A stretch of 64,000 nucleotides of DNA, from contig NZ_CP024307.1 of the NCBI RefSeq assembly GCF_002944405.1, forward strand, positions 13,501 through 77,500. Reading direction: 5' to 3'. Below, one piece after another: positions 8,499 through 17,413 of this stretch. The translations under genes were made by a program, and so were the position numbers. Numbering within the stretch: position 1 is the first letter of the stretch; the number at the start of each line of letters is the position of its first letter. The notes beneath the pieces were generated by a model. That model had not been told where the DNA came from. It saw only the letters and a program-made list of their open reading frames with translations, and did no database searches. The DNA comes from Sinorhizobium fredii (lineage in GTDB: Bacteria; Pseudomonadota; Alphaproteobacteria; Rhizobiales; Rhizobiaceae).

Positions 8499-9521
8499 AT
8501 GAAGGCTGTCGTTTGTGCGGAGCCCGGTCGTTTGGAAGTCGCCGATCGGCCCCGGCCGGCGCCGCCGCCTGAGGGTTGGGCCCGCCTCGCGGTCAACAGC
8601 GTCGGCATTTGCGGCACCGACTATCATATCTTCGAAGGCAAGCACCCCTTCCTCGAATATCCGCGCGTCATGGGCCACGAGATTTCCGCGACCGTCCTTG
8701 AGGCCGACACGGCTTCCCGACTCGCCCCCGGAACGCTGGTGGTCGTCAATCCCTATATCTCCTGCGGGACCTGCATTGCCTGCCGGAGGGGGAAGCCCAA
8801 TTGCTGCACGGCGATCCGGGTTCTCGGCGTCCACACCGACGGCGCCTTCTGCGAAGAAATCCTCATGCCGGAGAAGAACCTCTATCCGGCGACCGGTCTT
8901 TCTCCCGAAGCCGCCGCGACGGTGGAATTCCTGGCGATCGGCGCCCATGCGGTGAGACGATCCGGCGTGGCGCCCGGTGCCCGCTCCCTGGTGATCGGCG
9001 CCGGCCCGATCGGCCTCGGAACGGCGATCTTTTCGCGGATCACCGGGCACGAGGTGGCGCTTCTCGATACCAGTGCCGAGCGGCTGGCTTTCGCCGTGGA
9101 CGAGCTCGGCTTTTCGGGCGGCCTCCTCGCCGGTGAGGGACTGGAAAGGGCAATTGCCGAAGCCACGGATGGTGACGGTTTCGACGTCGTCTTCGACGCC
9201 ACCGGCAATGCCGCGTCGATGGAACGGTCCTTTGCCCATGTCGCCCATGGCGGGACGCTCGTCTTCGTCAGCGTGGTGAAGAACGACATCCGCTTCTCCG
9301 ATCCGGAATTCCACAAGCGCGAGATGACGCTGGTGGCGAGCCGCAATGCGACGCGGGAAGATTTCGACCACGTCATCGCCTCGATCGGCACGGGCCTGGT
9401 GGCGGTGGACAAGCTCATCACCCACAGGACGACCCTCGACCGATGCGTCGACGACCTGCCGCGTTGGGCGCATGACAAGGCCGGCCTTGTGAAGGCAATC
9501 GTCACGGTCGCTGCCGCATGA
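8499..9521 (+). CDS. Zinc-dependent medium-chain alcohol/sugar-acid dehydrogenase
   Basis: MDR-superfamily NAD(P)-dependent dehydrogenase, 340 residues. Catalytic zinc ligands are Cys38 (GICGTD), His60 and Glu61 (MGHE). The structural zinc loop supplies Cys89, Cys92, Cys95 and Cys103. The Rossmann motif is VIGAGPIGLG. The closest functional types are sorbitol/threonine dehydrogenases and YjjN-type L-galactonate oxidoreductase. In this cluster it may oxidise a sugar acid or 2-keto-3-deoxy acid intermediate, or an aldolase product; sequence alone does not decide. Its stop overlaps the start of the lactonase gene by four bases (ATGA), showing translational coupling. Confidence 0.85.
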   Translation: MKAVVCAEPGRLEVADRPRPAPPPEGWARLAVNSVGICGTDYHIFEGKHPFLEYPRVMGHEISATVLEADTASRLAPGTLVVVNPYISCGTCIACRRGKPNCCTAIRVLGVHTDGAFCEEILMPEKNLYPATGLSPEAAATVEFLAIGAHAVRRSGVAPGARSLVIGAGPIGLGTAIFSRITGHEVALLDTSAERLAFAVDELGFSGGLLAGEGLERAIAEATDGDGFDVVFDATGNAASMERSFAHVAHGGTLVFVSVVKNDIRFSDPEFHKREMTLVASRNATREDFDHVIASIGTGLVAVDKLITHRTTLDRCVDDLPRWAHDKAGLVKAIVTVAAA

Positions 9522-10354
9522 GCTTCATCGACGCCCACCAGCACTACTGGACGCTCGGTCTCGGCCACAATGACTGGCCTGGCCCAGATCTCGAACCGAT
9601 CTTCCGCGACTTCGGACCTGACGATCTGAGGCCTCATCTCAGCGCCGCAGGCATCAACCGGACGGTTCTCGTCCAGGCGGCGCCGAATGTCGCCGAGACC
9701 GGGTTCCTGCTCGAAATCGCCGCGCGCGAGGAGACGGTCGCGGCGGTGGTCGGCTGGGTCGATATTCTAGCGGCCGACGCCCGCTCCGAGCTTCGGCGAC
9801 TGAAAACACATCCGAAGTTCAAGGGCATCCGGCCGATGCTGCAGAGCATCGATGAAACTGCCTGGATCCTGCGGCCGGAGGCGATCGCCATACTCGAAAT
9901 GCTGCCGCAGCTGGACCTCCGTTTCGACGCGCTCATCCAGCCGCGCCATCTGCCGGTCGTCGCCGCCCTCGCCGACCGCCTGCCGGATCTCGCCATCGTC
10001 GTCGATCACGGCGCCAAGCCGTTCATTGCCGAAGGCCGGCTCGAACCCTGGCGAAGCGACATGGCGGCGCTCGCCCGCCGCCCGAATGTGTACGTCAAGC
10101 TCTCTGGACTTGTGACGGAAGCCGGCGGACGCTGGTCGGTCGAGCGCTTGCGGCCCTATGCCGTCCATCTTCTCGACATGTTTGGTGCCGACCGGGTGAT
10201 GTTCGGCAGCGATTGGCCGGTTGTATTGCTCGATGCCGACTACGCCGAGTGGTTTGCCGCTGCTCAAGCGTTGACCGCAAGCTGCACGGAAGCGGAGCGA
10301 CAGGCGATTTTCCTGGGGACGGCAGCCCGTTTTTACGGAATTTCCGCGGCCTGA
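9518..10354 (+). CDS. Amidohydrolase (COG3618), probable L-fucono-/L-rhamnono-lactonase
   Basis: TIM-barrel metal-dependent hydrolase of the amidohydrolase_2 family, 278 residues, predicted to open the sugar lactone made by the aldo/keto reductase. Metal ligands include His7 and His9 in FIDAHQHYW, a histidine in VVDHGAKP and the late Asp in FGSDWPV. COG3618 proteins beside fucose-type dehydrogenases in Burkholderia and Campylobacter are L-fuconolactonases, which is the main reason for the call. Start codon overlaps the dehydrogenase stop (ATGA). It is the last gene of the plus-strand sugar run. Confidence 0.82.
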   Translation: MSFIDAHQHYWTLGLGHNDWPGPDLEPIFRDFGPDDLRPHLSAAGINRTVLVQAAPNVAETGFLLEIAAREETVAAVVGWVDILAADARSELRRLKTHPKFKGIRPMLQSIDETAWILRPEAIAILEMLPQLDLRFDALIQPRHLPVVAALADRLPDLAIVVDHGAKPFIAEGRLEPWRSDMAALARRPNVYVKLSGLVTEAGGRWSVERLRPYAVHLLDMFGADRVMFGSDWPVVLLDADYAEWFAAAQALTASCTEAERQAIFLGTAARFYGISAA

Positions 10355-10580
10355 GGTACGAACGTCATAGCGCGACAGGCCCGCGCAATGTTATCTCAAT
10401 AAATTAGTAATATGAATTCCCTCGGAACTTGCCCTAAAAACGAGGGGGTACTGTTTGTTGCACTGCACAAGAAAAGTGGTAGTCTGAAAGCGATTGCGGA
10501 CCACCAAGACAAACACTCGCAAGGCTTGCGTCGGACCTGGGAGCGGCGCCGGATCGATTGAAACAAGGGGTACGCGTCCC

Positions 10581-11855
10581 ATGTTCTACCAGCTCTACGA
10601 AATGAACCATGCCATGATGGCCCCATGGCGCACGGCGGCGGACGCCATGCGGCTGGCCTTCAAGAATCCGATGAACCCGGTCTCGCACACCTATTTCGGC
10701 CGCGCCGCGGCGGCAGGGCTGGAAGTCTTCGAACGCGCCACGCGGCGCTATGGTAAGCCGGAATTCGGCCTGCCCGAGACGGTCGTCGACGGCCAGCCTG
10801 TGCCGGTCCGCGAGAAGATCGTCTGGCGGGCGCCCTTCTGCAACCTCATCCATTTCGAACGGTCGCTGCCGAAGGGAAGGACGCCGGACCCGAAGGTGCT
10901 GCTCGTCGCACCCATGTCCGGCCACTACTCGACCTTGCTGCGCGGCACGGTCGAAGCGCTTCTGCCGCATTCGGACATCTACATCACGGACTGGCTGGAT
11001 GCCCGCATGGTGCCGCTCAGCGAAGGCACTTTCGATCTCGACGATTACATCGACTACGTCATCCAGATCCTGCATCACCTCGGACCCGATACCCATGTGA
11101 TCGGCGTCTGCCAGCCGGCCGTGCCGGTTCTCGCCGCGGTCGCTTTGATGGAGGCGGAGAACGACCCGCTCTCGCCCGCGTCGATGACGCTGATGGGTGG
11201 ACCGATCGATACCCGCATCAACCCGACCGCCGTCAATCAGCTGGCCGAGCAGCGGCCGGTCGACTGGTTCCGCGACAATGTCATCATGCCGGTGCCATGG
11301 CCGCAACCGGGCTTCATGCGCATGGTCTATCCGGGCTTCCTTCAGCTTTCGGGCTTCATGTCGATGAATCTCGACCGCCATCTGGTCGCCCACAAGGAGT
11401 TCTTCGCCCATCTCGTCAAGAACGATGGCGATGCCGCCGACAAGCACCGCGACTTCTACGACGAATATCTCGCGGTCATGGATCTCACCGCGGAATTCTA
11501 CCTGCAGACAGTGCAGGTGGTGTTCATGCAGCATGCCTTGCCGAAGGGAGAAATGATGCATCGCGGCAAGCGCGTCGATCCGACGGCGATCCGCAAGGTG
11601 GCGCTGCTGACGGTCGAGGGCGAGAACGACGACATTTCCGGCGTCGGCCAGACCCAGGCGGCGCAGACGATCTGCACCAACATTCCGGAGCACATGCGTC
11701 AGCACTACATGCAGCCGGACGTCGGGCACTACGGCGTCTTCAACGGCTCTCGCTTCCGCGGCGAGATCGCACCGCGCATCGTCGCCTTCCAGCGCGAGCA
11801 TTCGCGCCACTCGAGGCCAGTGAAGCAGATCATCAAGGGAGGCAAATCGGCCTAG
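10581..11855 (+). CDS. phaZ: Intracellular poly(3-hydroxybutyrate) depolymerase PhaZ
   Basis: Mobilises stored PHB granules into 3-hydroxybutyrate monomers or oligomers in the cytoplasm. The protein starts MFYQLYEMNHAMMAPWR, the conserved N-terminus of this family, which fixes the ATG at 10581 (AAGGGG upstream) over longer in-frame options. It is an alpha/beta hydrolase with a lipase-like box GVCQPA whose nucleophile is a cysteine (Cys177), as in Ralstonia PhaZ1; the C-terminal histidine appears in PDVGHYGVFNGSRFR. Length 424 is typical. The gene has its own 226-bp upstream region, so it is probably not part of the sugar operon. Confidence 0.95.
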   Translation: MFYQLYEMNHAMMAPWRTAADAMRLAFKNPMNPVSHTYFGRAAAAGLEVFERATRRYGKPEFGLPETVVDGQPVPVREKIVWRAPFCNLIHFERSLPKGRTPDPKVLLVAPMSGHYSTLLRGTVEALLPHSDIYITDWLDARMVPLSEGTFDLDDYIDYVIQILHHLGPDTHVIGVCQPAVPVLAAVALMEAENDPLSPASMTLMGGPIDTRINPTAVNQLAEQRPVDWFRDNVIMPVPWPQPGFMRMVYPGFLQLSGFMSMNLDRHLVAHKEFFAHLVKNDGDAADKHRDFYDEYLAVMDLTAEFYLQTVQVVFMQHALPKGEMMHRGKRVDPTAIRKVALLTVEGENDDISGVGQTQAAQTICTNIPEHMRQHYMQPDVGHYGVFNGSRFRGEIAPRIVAFQREHSRHSRPVKQIIKGGKSA

Positions 11856-11885
11856 CTCCACCTGACGCGGGCTTTTCGACCGCGG

Positions 11886-11928
11886 CCTAAAGCATCCTGA
11901 GGCGGCGATTTGCTGCCGCAGGATCAAG
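11886..11928 (+). terminator. Hairpin downstream of phaZ
   Basis: Imperfect inverted repeat ATCCTGAGGCGGC / GCTGCCGCAGGAT with a five-base GATTT loop, 35 bases after the phaZ stop. There is no good U-run, so it may be a weak terminator or an RNA-stabilising stem. Confidence 0.4.
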
Positions 11929-12036
11929 GGTTTGTCCGATTCCCATCCGGCGCATCTTGCAGTCATCTCCTGCCTTTCCCACATCGTTTTCATCGGGCCG
12001 CAACGGGCGGTCCGCTGACTGCGAGGAATACTGACG

Positions 12037-12456
12037 ATGAACCAATCTGCATTGATCCGTCCGGACTGGACGCCTGCGACCATTGCATTGATGGTGCTCG
12101 GTTTCGTGGTGTTCTGGCCGCTCGGCCTGGCGATGCTCGCTTACATCCTCTTCGGCGACAAGCTGAAGACCTTCAAGAAGGACGCCAACGACAGCGTGGA
12201 CCGCATGTGCGCCGGCTTCCGCCGGAGCAATCGTGGCCATTGGGCCCACCATCGGACCGGCAATGTCGCCTTCGACGACTGGCGCGAGGCGGAACTTGCG
12301 CGTCTCGACGAGGAACGCCGCAAGCTGGACGAGATGCGCGAGGAATTCGACGCCTATGTCCGCGAGCTCCGGCGCGCCAAGGACCAGGAGGAATTCGACC
12401 GCTTCATGCGCGAGCGCAAGAACGGCCGCCCCGGCCCGGCACCAGAGACCGCCTGA
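12037..12456 (+). CDS. DUF2852 small membrane protein
   Basis: Protein of 139 residues with one predicted membrane helix at about 13-36 (ATIALMVLGFVVFWPLGLAM) followed by a charged, probably coiled-coil cytoplasmic tail rich in Glu, Arg and Lys (about 85-130). This matches the DUF2852 family found in rhizobia and relatives. Function is unknown. The family is often near phaZ in rhizobial genomes by recollection, but the two genes here are separated by 181 bp and a hairpin. Confidence 0.75.
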   Translation: MNQSALIRPDWTPATIALMVLGFVVFWPLGLAMLAYILFGDKLKTFKKDANDSVDRMCAGFRRSNRGHWAHHRTGNVAFDDWREAELARLDEERRKLDEMREEFDAYVRELRRAKDQEEFDRFMRERKNGRPGPAPETA

Positions 12457-12471
12457 TTGACAGGAATGGCA

Positions 12472-12499
12472 TCCCGGCGTTTCACATGAAACGCCGGGA
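12472..12499 (+). terminator. Strong hairpin after the DUF2852 gene
   Basis: Perfect 13-bp inverted repeat (arms TCCCGGCGTTTCA and TGAAACGCCGGGA) with a two-base spacer, 15 bases after the stop codon. The following bases are not a T-run, and the mosaic repeat starts immediately afterwards. It is likely a transcription or mRNA 3'-end structure. Confidence 0.55.
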
Positions 12500-12603
12500 C
12501 TACAGCGCCGCGCGTCCTATCAGACGCCGCAAAGGTCGCTGTAGCACTTTGAATTGCTGCATGTATCCATAAATCGAGGTCGATCTAAGGACACATGCAG
12601 TAG
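12500..12603. repeat. Rhizobial mosaic intergenic repeat, copy 1
   Basis: Compound palindromic element. The first stem is CTACAGCG (12500-12507) with CGCTGTAG (12537-12544); the second is CTGCATGT (12557-12564) with ACATGCAG (12593-12600), which encloses an AAATCGAGGTCGAT stretch. A closely matching copy lies at 57051-57158 between actR and actS. The form agrees with mosaic (ABC-type) intergenic elements of Sinorhizobium. Confidence 0.8.
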
Positions 12604-12642
12604 GCAGCTGCCAGCGGACGGCGAATCGGCTAGAAAGGCCTC

Positions 12643-13398
12643 ATGTTTCCCTCCTTCAAGCGCCGCCGCGGCAGTGAAACGCGCCCCGATATCACGCGTG
12701 ACATCGAGGTGGCCGGCAAGCGTCTTCCCTTGACCATCCGCCAGAACGCACGCGCGACACGGATGACCTTGCGCATCGAGCCCGGCGGGCGCGCCCTGAA
12801 ACTCACCGTTCCCGAAGGTCTGCCGGAGCGCGAGGTCAGCGCATTTCTCAGCCGCCATCAGGGCTGGCTGATGACCAAACTCGCGCGCTTCTCCGGCGAA
12901 AGCGAGCTCGAAGACGGCGGAACCATCTTCATCCGCGGCGTCGCCCATCGCATCGAGAGGACCGGCCGGATTCGCGGCCTTACAGAGCCCGTCATCGTCG
13001 ACGATGAGGCGGTGTTGCGGGTCGGCGGCGCGGAGGAGCACCTGCGCCGGCGGATTGCCGACTACCTGAAGAAGGAGGCGCGCCTCGAATTGGAGCGCCT
13101 CGTCGCCGTCTATGCCGGCCGAATCGGCCGCCGCGTCCGGTCGTTGAGCCTCAAGGACACCCGCAGCCGCTGGGGCTCCTGCTCCGCCGAAGGTGACTTG
13201 AGCTTTTCCTGGCGCATTGCCATGGCGCCGCCGAAGGTGATCGCCTATCTCGCCGCCCACGAGGTCGCCCATCTTGAGGAGATGAACCACGGCCCCGATT
13301 TCTGGGCGCTGTGCGAAAGGCTCTGCGCGGATACCAACGAGGCCAGGCGCTGGCTGAAGCGCAACGGCACCATGCTGCACTCCATCGATTTCGGCTAA
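12643..13398 (+). CDS. YgjP-like (M48-related, DUF45) metallopeptidase
   Basis: Predicted zinc metallopeptidase, 251 residues. The C-terminal domain carries the zinc motif HEVAH (206-210) with a third ligand His216 in EEMNHGPDFW. The preceding RSRWGSC motif (174-180) is the hallmark of the YgjP/SprT-like group. The N-terminal half is beta-rich and of unknown role. Start ATG 12643 follows the mosaic repeat by 40 bases. The physiological substrate is not known; I would not name a gene symbol. Confidence 0.85.
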   Translation: MFPSFKRRRGSETRPDITRDIEVAGKRLPLTIRQNARATRMTLRIEPGGRALKLTVPEGLPEREVSAFLSRHQGWLMTKLARFSGESELEDGGTIFIRGVAHRIERTGRIRGLTEPVIVDDEAVLRVGGAEEHLRRRIADYLKKEARLELERLVAVYAGRIGRRVRSLSLKDTRSRWGSCSAEGDLSFSWRIAMAPPKVIAYLAAHEVAHLEEMNHGPDFWALCERLCADTNEARRWLKRNGTMLHSIDFG

Positions 13399-13573
13399 GT
13401 TCACGGTTGAGTTTGGCCGATGGTGACGAGAGACGGGGACTGGACGGTGCGGACAACCGCCGAAACTGAAGTAAGCCCGACTGAAAACGCCCGGCCAAAG
13501 TCTCTTAGGATGACGCGCTGCAGAGCAACGGTTTTGCTCGACTCGGACGGTATTTCGTGCAAGGTCGCTTGCC

Positions 13574-14248
13574 ATGAAAACGGAAGTGAAAATATGTGGA
13601 CTGAAGACCGCGGAGGCGGCGGAGCATGCCGTGGCGCTCGGGGCCACGCATATCGGCTTCATCTTCTTTCCCAAGAGTCCGCGCAACATCGAGCCTGACG
13701 ACGCCGGCCGGGTGGCCGAACGTGTTCGCGGCCGCGCGAAGATCGTCGCCGTCACCGTGAATGCCGACAATGACGATCTCGACGAGATCGTGTCCGCGCT
13801 GAAGCCCGACATCCTGCAGCTTCACGGCTCCGAAGATCCGGACAGGGTTCTGACGATCAAGGCGATCTACGGCCTGCCGATCATGAAGGCGCTGTCGATC
13901 CGCGATGCCTCGGATCTCGAAAGGATCGATGCCTATGTCGGCATCGTCGATCGCTTCCTTCTCGATGCTAAGCCGCCGGCCGGGTCCGAACTACCCGGAG
14001 GCAATGGTGTCTCTTTCGACTGGAGGCTGCTCGACGCGCTTGACGGGAGCGTCGATTACATGCTTTCCGGTGGACTGAATGCGGAAAATATCGGCGAGGC
14101 TCTTGCGCTGACCGGCGCCAGCGCCGTCGATATATCCTCCGGGGTGGAGAGCGCCCCGGGTGTCAAGGATTTGAAGCTCATGGATGCATTTTTCGGCGGT
14201 GTCCGACGCGCCGAAGCCGTAGTGCCACGATCAGGGAGCAGGACGTGA
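13574..14248 (+). CDS. trpF: Phosphoribosylanthranilate isomerase
   Basis: Third step of tryptophan synthesis from anthranilate: PRA to CdRP. A single TIM barrel of 224 residues with the catalytic cysteine in KICGL (Cys8), the general acid Asp in FLLDAKPP, and phosphate-binding loops [11 protein letters not shown] and [11 protein letters not shown]. It begins the trpF-trpB-trpA run and its stop overlaps the trpB start (GTGA). The 175-bp upstream region has no run of tandem Trp codons, so a leader-peptide attenuator is not evident here. Confidence 0.96.
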   Translation: MKTEVKICGLKTAEAAEHAVALGATHIGFIFFPKSPRNIEPDDAGRVAERVRGRAKIVAVTVNADNDDLDEIVSALKPDILQLHGSEDPDRVLTIKAIYGLPIMKALSIRDASDLERIDAYVGIVDRFLLDAKPPAGSELPGGNGVSFDWRLLDALDGSVDYMLSGGLNAENIGEALALTGASAVDISSGVESAPGVKDLKLMDAFFGGVRRAEAVVPRSGSRT

Positions 14249-15465
14249 ATCAGCCGCTAAAACCGAACTCCTTCAGGGCTGGACCGGACGAGGACGGCCG
14301 GTTCGGTATTTTCGGCGGCCGTTTCGTCGCCGAGACTCTGATGCCGCTGATCCTCGACCTCCAGGACGAGTGGAACAAGGCCAAGAACGACGCGGCCTTC
14401 AAGGCCGAGCTCGATAGGCTCGGTGCTCACTATATCGGCCGGCCGAGCCCGCTCTATTTCGCCGAGCGCCTAACGGCTGAGCTCGGCGGCGCCAAGATCT
14501 ATTTCAAGCGCGAGGAGCTGAACCACACCGGCTCGCACAAGATCAACAATTGCATAGGCCAGATCCTGCTCGCCAAGCGAATGGGCAAGACCCGCATCAT
14601 CGCCGAGACCGGTGCCGGCCAGCACGGCGTCGCTTCGGCGACCGTCGCCGCCCGCTTCGGTCTTCCCTGCGTCGTCTACATGGGCGCCACCGACGTCGAG
14701 CGCCAGGCGCCGAACGTCTTTCGCATGAAGCTTCTCGGTGCCGAGGTGAAGCCCGTGACCGCCGGCAACGGCACGCTGAAGGACGCCATGAACGAGGCGC
14801 TGCGCGACTGGGTGACGAATGTCGACAGCACCTATTACCTGATCGGCACGGCCGCCGGCCCGCATCCCTATCCGGAGATGGTCCGCGACTTCCAGGCGGT
14901 CATCGGCCAGGAGGCGAAAGAGCAGATTCTTGCCGCCGAAGGCCGCTTGCCGGACCTCGTCATTGCGGCGGTCGGCGGCGGCTCGAACGCGATCGGCATC
15001 TTCCATCCCTTCCTCGATGACGAGGATGTTCGGATCGTCGGCGTCGAAGCGGGCGGCAAGGGACTTGATGGCGACGAGCACTGCGCCTCGATCACCGCCG
15101 GCTCGCCGGGCGTGCTGCACGGCAACCGCACCTATCTGCTGCAGGACGGCGACGGCCAGATCAAGGAAGGCCACTCCATCTCGGCGGGCCTCGATTATCC
15201 CGGCATCGGTCCGGAGCATGCCTGGCTCAACGATATCGGCCGGGTCGAATATGTGCCGATCATGGATCATGAAGCGCTCGAAGCCTTCCAGACGCTGACG
15301 CGGCTCGAAGGCATCATTCCGGCGCTCGAGCCATCGCATGCGCTGGCCGAGGTCATCAAGCGGGCGCCGACAATGGGCAAGGACGAGATCATCCTGATGA
15401 ATCTCTCCGGTCGCGGCGACAAGGACATTTTCACCGTCGGCAAAATTCTGGGAATGGGGCAGTAA
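14245..15465 (+). CDS. trpB: Tryptophan synthase beta chain
   Basis: PLP enzyme joining indole and L-serine to give tryptophan. The PLP lysine is Lys99 in [11 protein letters not shown]; the phosphate loop is GGGSNAIG; other family blocks are [10 protein letters not shown] and [10 protein letters not shown]. Length 406 is standard. GTG start overlapping the trpF stop by four bases indicates coupling; trpA follows after five bases and forms the alpha2-beta2 complex. Confidence 0.97.
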   Translation: MNQPLKPNSFRAGPDEDGRFGIFGGRFVAETLMPLILDLQDEWNKAKNDAAFKAELDRLGAHYIGRPSPLYFAERLTAELGGAKIYFKREELNHTGSHKINNCIGQILLAKRMGKTRIIAETGAGQHGVASATVAARFGLPCVVYMGATDVERQAPNVFRMKLLGAEVKPVTAGNGTLKDAMNEALRDWVTNVDSTYYLIGTAAGPHPYPEMVRDFQAVIGQEAKEQILAAEGRLPDLVIAAVGGGSNAIGIFHPFLDDEDVRIVGVEAGGKGLDGDEHCASITAGSPGVLHGNRTYLLQDGDGQIKEGHSISAGLDYPGIGPEHAWLNDIGRVEYVPIMDHEALEAFQTLTRLEGIIPALEPSHALAEVIKRAPTMGKDEIILMNLSGRGDKDIFTVGKILGMGQ

Positions 15466-15470
15466 CGAGT

Positions 15471-16310
15471 ATGACCGCACGCATGGAGCAGAGGTTCGCC
15501 GACGTCGCGGCGGAAGGTCGCCCGGTCCTTGTCACCTATTTCATGGGCGGCGATCCCGATTTCGAAACGTCGCTGGCGATCATGCAGGCGCTGCCGAAGG
15601 CGGGCGCCGACGTGATCGAACTCGGCGTGCCCTTTTCCGATCCGATGGCCGACGGCCCGGCGATCCAGCTTGCTGGCCAGCGCGCGCTTAAAGCCGGGCA
15701 GACGCTTGCCAAGACGCTCGACCTCGCCCGCCGCTTCCGGACTGAGGATCAGCGCACCCCGATCGTGCTGATGGGCTATTACAATCCGATCTACATCTAC
15801 GGCGTCGAGCGCTTCCTGGATGACGCCGTCGAGGCGGGTGTCGACGGGCTGATCGTCGTCGATCTGCCGCCGGAAATGGACGACGAGCTCTGCATCCCGG
15901 CGCTGAAGAAGGGCATCAGCTTCATCCGTCTGGCGACGCCAACGACCGACGACCGCCGTCTGCCCAAGGTTCTCGAAAACACCTCCGGTTTTGTCTATTA
16001 CGTCTCGATGACCGGCATCACCGGTTCCTCTCTGCCGGATCCGTCGCTGATTGCCGGCGCGGTGGCGCGGATCAAGTCGCATACGAAGCTGCCCGTCTGC
16101 GTCGGCTTCGGCGTCAAGACCGCCGAGCATGCGCGGGTGATCGGCGCTTCCGCCGATGGTGTCGTGGTGGGGACGGCGATCGTCAACCAGATCGCCTCGA
16201 GCCTGACGGAAAGCGGTCAGGCTACCGACGCGACGGTGCCGGGTGTGGAAGCTTTGGTTCGAGGGCTTTCGGCCGGGGTGCGGGCGGCGCGCCTTGCGGC
16301 AGCCGAATAA
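15471..16310 (+). CDS. trpA: Tryptophan synthase alpha chain
   Basis: Cleaves indole-3-glycerol phosphate to indole and glyceraldehyde 3-phosphate and channels indole to TrpB. Catalytic Glu50 and Asp61 lie in [15 protein letters not shown]; phosphate-binding loops are [11 protein letters not shown] and GVVVGTAIV. Length 279. Five bases after trpB, so one operon trpFBA; accD begins 52 bases downstream and is probably cotranscribed. Confidence 0.97.
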   Translation: MTARMEQRFADVAAEGRPVLVTYFMGGDPDFETSLAIMQALPKAGADVIELGVPFSDPMADGPAIQLAGQRALKAGQTLAKTLDLARRFRTEDQRTPIVLMGYYNPIYIYGVERFLDDAVEAGVDGLIVVDLPPEMDDELCIPALKKGISFIRLATPTTDDRRLPKVLENTSGFVYYVSMTGITGSSLPDPSLIAGAVARIKSHTKLPVCVGFGVKTAEHARVIGASADGVVVGTAIVNQIASSLTESGQATDATVPGVEALVRGLSAGVRAARLAAAE

Positions 16311-16362
16311 TCGCCCATATTGGCGCGCAGAAGCCGAAGGACATCTTCAGGAGTCTACTTAA

Positions 16363-17277
16363 GTGAACTGGATCACAAACTACGTTCGGCCGAAGATCAA
16401 TTCGATGCTCGGCCGCAGGGAAGTTCCGGAGAACCTCTGGATCAAGTGCCCTGAAACCGGCGAGATGGTGTTCCATCGCGATCTCGAAGAGAACAAGTGG
16501 GTCATCCCGCAGTCTGGCCATCACATGAAGATGCCGGCAAAGGCCCGGCTGAAGGATCTCTTCGATGGCGGAATCTACGAAACCCTGCCGCAGCCGAAGG
16601 TGGCGCAGGATCCGCTGAAGTTCCGCGATTCGAAGAAATATCTCGACCGCCTGCGCGACAGCCGGGCCAAGACCGAGCTCGAGGACACGATCGTCGCCGG
16701 CCTCGGCCTCGTCCAGGGCGTCAAGCTGGTCGCCGTCGTCCATGAGTTCAACTTCATCGGCGGTTCGCTCGGCATGGCGGCCGGCGAGGCGATCATCAGG
16801 GCCTTCGAGAAGGCGATTGCCGAGAAGTGCCCGCTGGTGATGTTCCCGGCTTCCGGCGGCGCCCGCATGCAGGAAGGCATCCTGTCGCTGATGCAGCTTC
16901 CGCGCACCACGGTTGCGGTCAATCTGCTGAAGGAAGCGGGCCTACCCTATATCGTCGTGCTGACCAACCCCACCACCGGCGGTGTCACGGCATCCTATGC
17001 GATGCTGGGCGACATCCACCTGGCCGAACCGGGTGCGGAGATCGGCTTTGCCGGCAAGCGGGTGATCGAGCAGACGCTCCGCGAAAAGCTCCCGGATGGC
17101 TTCCAGACCTCGGAGTACCTCCTGGAGCACGGCATGGTCGATATGGTCGTCAAGCGCCACGACCTGCCGGCGACGCTTTCGCGCCTGCTGAAGATCCTGA
17201 TGAAGAAGCCGGCGGAGGCCGCAAGGCGCGAGAGCGGCTCCCAGGTTTCGCCCTTGCCGCTCGCAGCCCGGGCCTAG
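16363..17277 (+). CDS. accD: Acetyl-CoA carboxylase carboxyltransferase beta subunit, with degenerate zinc ribbon
   Basis: Carboxyltransferase half that, with AccA, moves CO2 from carboxybiotin to acetyl-CoA for fatty acid synthesis. 304 residues; GTG start at 16363. The crotonase-like core is intact ([37 protein letters not shown]). The N-terminal zinc ribbon of E. coli AccD uses four cysteines spaced 3-16-3; the equivalent positions here are Cys29, Thr32, Ile48 and Ser51, so only one ligand remains and zinc binding is unlikely. The trpA-accD-folC order is common in alphaproteobacteria. Confidence 0.95.
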   Translation: MNWITNYVRPKINSMLGRREVPENLWIKCPETGEMVFHRDLEENKWVIPQSGHHMKMPAKARLKDLFDGGIYETLPQPKVAQDPLKFRDSKKYLDRLRDSRAKTELEDTIVAGLGLVQGVKLVAVVHEFNFIGGSLGMAAGEAIIRAFEKAIAEKCPLVMFPASGGARMQEGILSLMQLPRTTVAVNLLKEAGLPYIVVLTNPTTGGVTASYAMLGDIHLAEPGAEIGFAGKRVIEQTLREKLPDGFQTSEYLLEHGMVDMVVKRHDLPATLSRLLKILMKKPAEAARRESGSQVSPLPLAARA

Positions 17278-17413
17278 GCCGCCGCACCAGCTCTGTTTGA
17301 TTCTCTAGACTTGTGCGCCTTTCCGGGGCGCGCAAACGTTGCTGTAAATGTTTTGATTCGCTGCAATTCCGTTTAGGAATCATCTGGCAGCGTCAATTTT
17401 TTGAGGCAAGAAC

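Noticed and set aside
1..10354. Sugar cluster as a recent genomic island
   Set aside because: No integrase, tRNA or direct repeats at its right edge, and base composition looks like its neighbours; the left edge is outside the window.
10434..12083. A 549-codon minus-strand frame antisense to phaZ
   Set aside because: Opposite a well-recognised gene, low-complexity composition, no domain.
13399..13573. Trp attenuator before trpF
   Set aside because: No short leader frame with tandem Trp codons and no terminator with a U-run was found.
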